Shown: positions 62,744 to 64,000 of the stretch, piece after piece
Layout of the letters: each line of letters starts with the position of its first letter
How positions within the stretch are numbered: position 1 is the stretch's first letter
Assembly (NCBI RefSeq): GCF_030815485.1
Contig: NZ_JAUSWV010000002.1
Location: 868,001-932,000 of the forward strand
Direction of reading: 5' to 3'
Source: Streptomyces rishiriensis
GTDB taxonomy: Bacteria > Actinomycetota > Actinomycetes > Streptomycetales > Streptomycetaceae
DNA: 64,000 bases
The notes under the pieces: model-generated
Told to the model about the DNA's origin: nothing
The model's database searches: none
The model's input: the letters and a program-made list of their open reading frames with translations, nothing else
Position numbers and translations under genes: made by a program

Positions 62744-63703
62744 TCAGTCCGGTGTCTCGCCCGAGTCGGCGGGCTGCGAGTCGCTGGCCGGCGTGGACTG
62801 ATCGATGTCGTCGTCGGTCGCGGCCCAGCTGGCCAGCAGGTTCAGGGCGTCCTGCGAGGGTGAGCGGGGCTCGGCGGTGTAGGTGAGGAGGAACTGGCTG
62901 GGGCCGTCGGGGAGCGGGAAGGTCTCGAAAGGCAGGTCGAGGTCGCCGACGACCGGGTGGTGGAGGAGCTTCACGCCGGTGGTGTGCATCCGGACGTTGT
63001 GGGCCGCCCAGCGGCGACGGAATTCCGCGCTGCGGGTGGACAGCTCCCCGATCAGGTCCGTCAGCCGTCGGTCGTAGAGATCGCGGCCGGCCTCGGCGCG
63101 CAGCATGGCGACCGTGTCGCCCGCGACTTCGTCCCAGTGGCGGAAGAAATCGGTCGCGTGCGGGCTGAGAAAGACGAACCTGGCGTTGTTCGGCGGCCGT
63201 ACCGGGTCGGCGTAGACGGGGGAGAACAGGGCGCGCCCGAGGTGGTTGGCGGCCAGGATGTCCCCGCGTCCGCTGAGGATGAACGCGGGTGTGCCGCTCA
63301 TCGAGTCGAGGACGCGCTGCACCGTGGGCCGGACGCGCTGCTGGGCCGGGCGGCGGCGGGGCGGACGGGTCGTGCCGGCGCCACGCAGGAGGTCGAGCAG
63401 GTGGATGCGTTCGGCCTCGTCGAGCTGCAGTGCTTGCGCGATGCCCTCGATGACACTCTCGGAGACGCCCGTGGCATTGCCGCGCTCCAGCCGGGTGTAG
63501 TACTCGCTGGAGATGCCCGCGAGGAGGGCTACCTCCTCCCGGCGCAGCCCGGTGACGCGTCGGCGCTCTCCGCCGTAGAGCGGCAGTCCGGCCTGCTCCG
63601 GGGTGACCTTGGCCCGCCGCGTGCCGAGGAACTCCCGGATCTCCGCACGGAAATCATCGCGGATGTCGCGGCTTGTGCCGTTGGGGTCGTCTCTGCCTGC
63701 CAT
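62744..63703 (-). CDS. XRE/MmyB-type transcriptional regulator
   Basis: 319 aa. N-terminal XRE HTH (residues about 20-100): FLGTRRAKVTPEQAGLP, RRRVTGLRREEVALLAGISSEYYTRLERGN (read in pieces). The C-terminal MmyB-like ligand-binding PAS-type domain spans about 130-300 (PAFILSGRGDILAANHLGRALF, RFVFLSPHATDFFRHW). The MmyB type typically sits divergent from an SDR gene and represses it, which is exactly the arrangement at the window end. The start ATG at 63703 lacks a clear Shine-Dalgarno. Confidence 0.9.
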   Translation of the reverse strand: MAGRDDPNGTSRDIRDDFRAEIREFLGTRRAKVTPEQAGLPLYGGERRRVTGLRREEVALLAGISSEYYTRLERGNATGVSESVIEGIAQALQLDEAERIHLLDLLRGAGTTRPPRRRPAQQRVRPTVQRVLDSMSGTPAFILSGRGDILAANHLGRALFSPVYADPVRPPNNARFVFLSPHATDFFRHWDEVAGDTVAMLRAEAGRDLYDRRLTDLIGELSTRSAEFRRRWAAHNVRMHTTGVKLLHHPVVGDLDLPFETFPLPDGPSQFLLTYTAEPRSPSQDALNLLASWAATDDDIDQSTPASDSQPADSGETPD

Positions 63704-63734
63704 GCGCTTCACTCTACGAGCGCATCCGCCGGGT

Positions 63735-63757
63735 TGGGGGTCCCTGTCAGTGACCCC
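63735..63757. promoter_or_regulatory. Inverted repeat in the XRE-SDR divergent promoter
   Basis: GGGGGTC (63735-63741) and GACCCCC (63751-63757), nine-base spacer, 32 bases from the XRE start. Further imperfect dyads continue to about 63790 (ATCAGGGACT, CACGTGACAG). Candidate operator for the XRE/MmyB regulator. Confidence 0.5.
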
Positions 63758-63948
63758 CTCATCAGGGACTCCCACCCTCACGTGACAGCCGCTTCTGTTG
63801 GTGGTGCACCACCCACGGCGGTGTGAACCGTCCGGACCGGCGGTGCTCGTGCCGCCGGGCCCAGCCCCTCTGCGGCGCCGTATGCGCCGCATGCATCACC
63901 CCCGCACACAGCGGGTGCCGGAGCACGGCGCCTGAGAGGAAACTCCCC

Positions 63949-64000
63949 ATGAGCAAGGTCATTGTCGTCACCGGTGCCGGACGCGGTCTGGGCACGGACA
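63949..64000 (+). CDS. Short-chain dehydrogenase/reductase, cut by the window end
   Basis: Only 17 codons are in view: MSKVIVVTGAGRGLGTD, with the classical SDR nucleotide-binding motif TGxxxGxG. GAGAGGAAAC precedes the ATG. Divergent from the XRE/MmyB regulator, which probably represses it; the rest of the gene is outside the window. Confidence 0.8.
   Translation, partial: MSKVIVVTGAGRGLGTD

Overview
The window is chromosomal DNA from a Streptomyces or a very close actinomycete. GC is very high with extreme third-position bias. It carries a chaplin with an LARTG sortase signal, an SsgA-like protein, an NsdA/NsdB-type regulator, a DUF397 protein, SPW-repeat and DUF6479 proteins, TTA codons in only three genes I found, and many GTG starts. 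No rRNA, tRNA, CRISPR array or intact mobile element was seen.

Left part (1-11.8 kb): a relic of an MMPL transporter and a small gene; an SDR-DUF2867 protein with a DNA photolyase; a LysR regulator divergent from a DJ-1/PfpI protein; a LitR-type (MerR plus cobalamin-binding fold) regulator divergent from a LitS-type ECF sigma factor; an SPW membrane protein; two GNAT acetyltransferases; and a MerR regulator divergent from an MFS exporter. Photolyase plus litR/litS looks like a light or photodamage response, here without carotenoid genes nearby.

Development and surface part (11.8-28 kb): a nucleoside deaminase pseudogene with an internal inverted block, a long chaplin, a secreted tripeptidyl-aminopeptidase-type hydrolase, an FMN glutamate-synthase-like protein, a BAERF-type protein, a Gfo/Idh oxidoreductase, an SsgA-like protein, a PAS-PP2C phosphatase, an NsdA/NsdB-type regulator with 10-bp iterons upstream, an APH-like kinase with a TTA codon, and a secreted peptidoglycan amidase.

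Catabolic part (28-47.6 kb): two thiolase-fold proteins that both appear to lack the nucleophilic Cys, a two-OB-fold DUF35 partner, an enoyl-CoA hydratase, four acyl/aryl-CoA ligases including PaaK, a nitronate-monooxygenase-like flavoprotein, a phytoene-desaturase-like FAD oxidoreductase, an MpaB/DUF2236 oxygenase and an acyl-CoA dehydrogenase. A Nudix protein and a Ser/Thr kinase with tetratricopeptide repeats are interspersed. I read this as an island for CoA-dependent breakdown of a branched, prenyl or steroid-type side chain. Two TetR-type dyads lie in its divergent promoters, but no regulator gene is present.

Right part (47.6-64 kb): a Cys-rich copper-storage-type four-helix protein, a UvrA-like ABC ATPase, a relic of a PP2C-HATPase regulator, a RimK-like ATP-grasp protein, phosphoketolase with RpiB (pentose phosphoketolase metabolism), a secreted GH115 alpha-glucuronidase behind a LacI-type palindrome, a DUF2071 protein, a hemerythrin, a relic of a Tn3-family transposase, and an XRE/MmyB regulator divergent from an SDR cut off by the window end.

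Two patterns recur. First, five decayed genes (MMPL, deaminase, SDR, PP2C-HATPase, Tn3 transposase) sit in what would otherwise pass as empty intergenic DNA. Second, tandem repeats lie at or just after stop codons of four genes; in two of them the repeated unit itself carries the stop codon.
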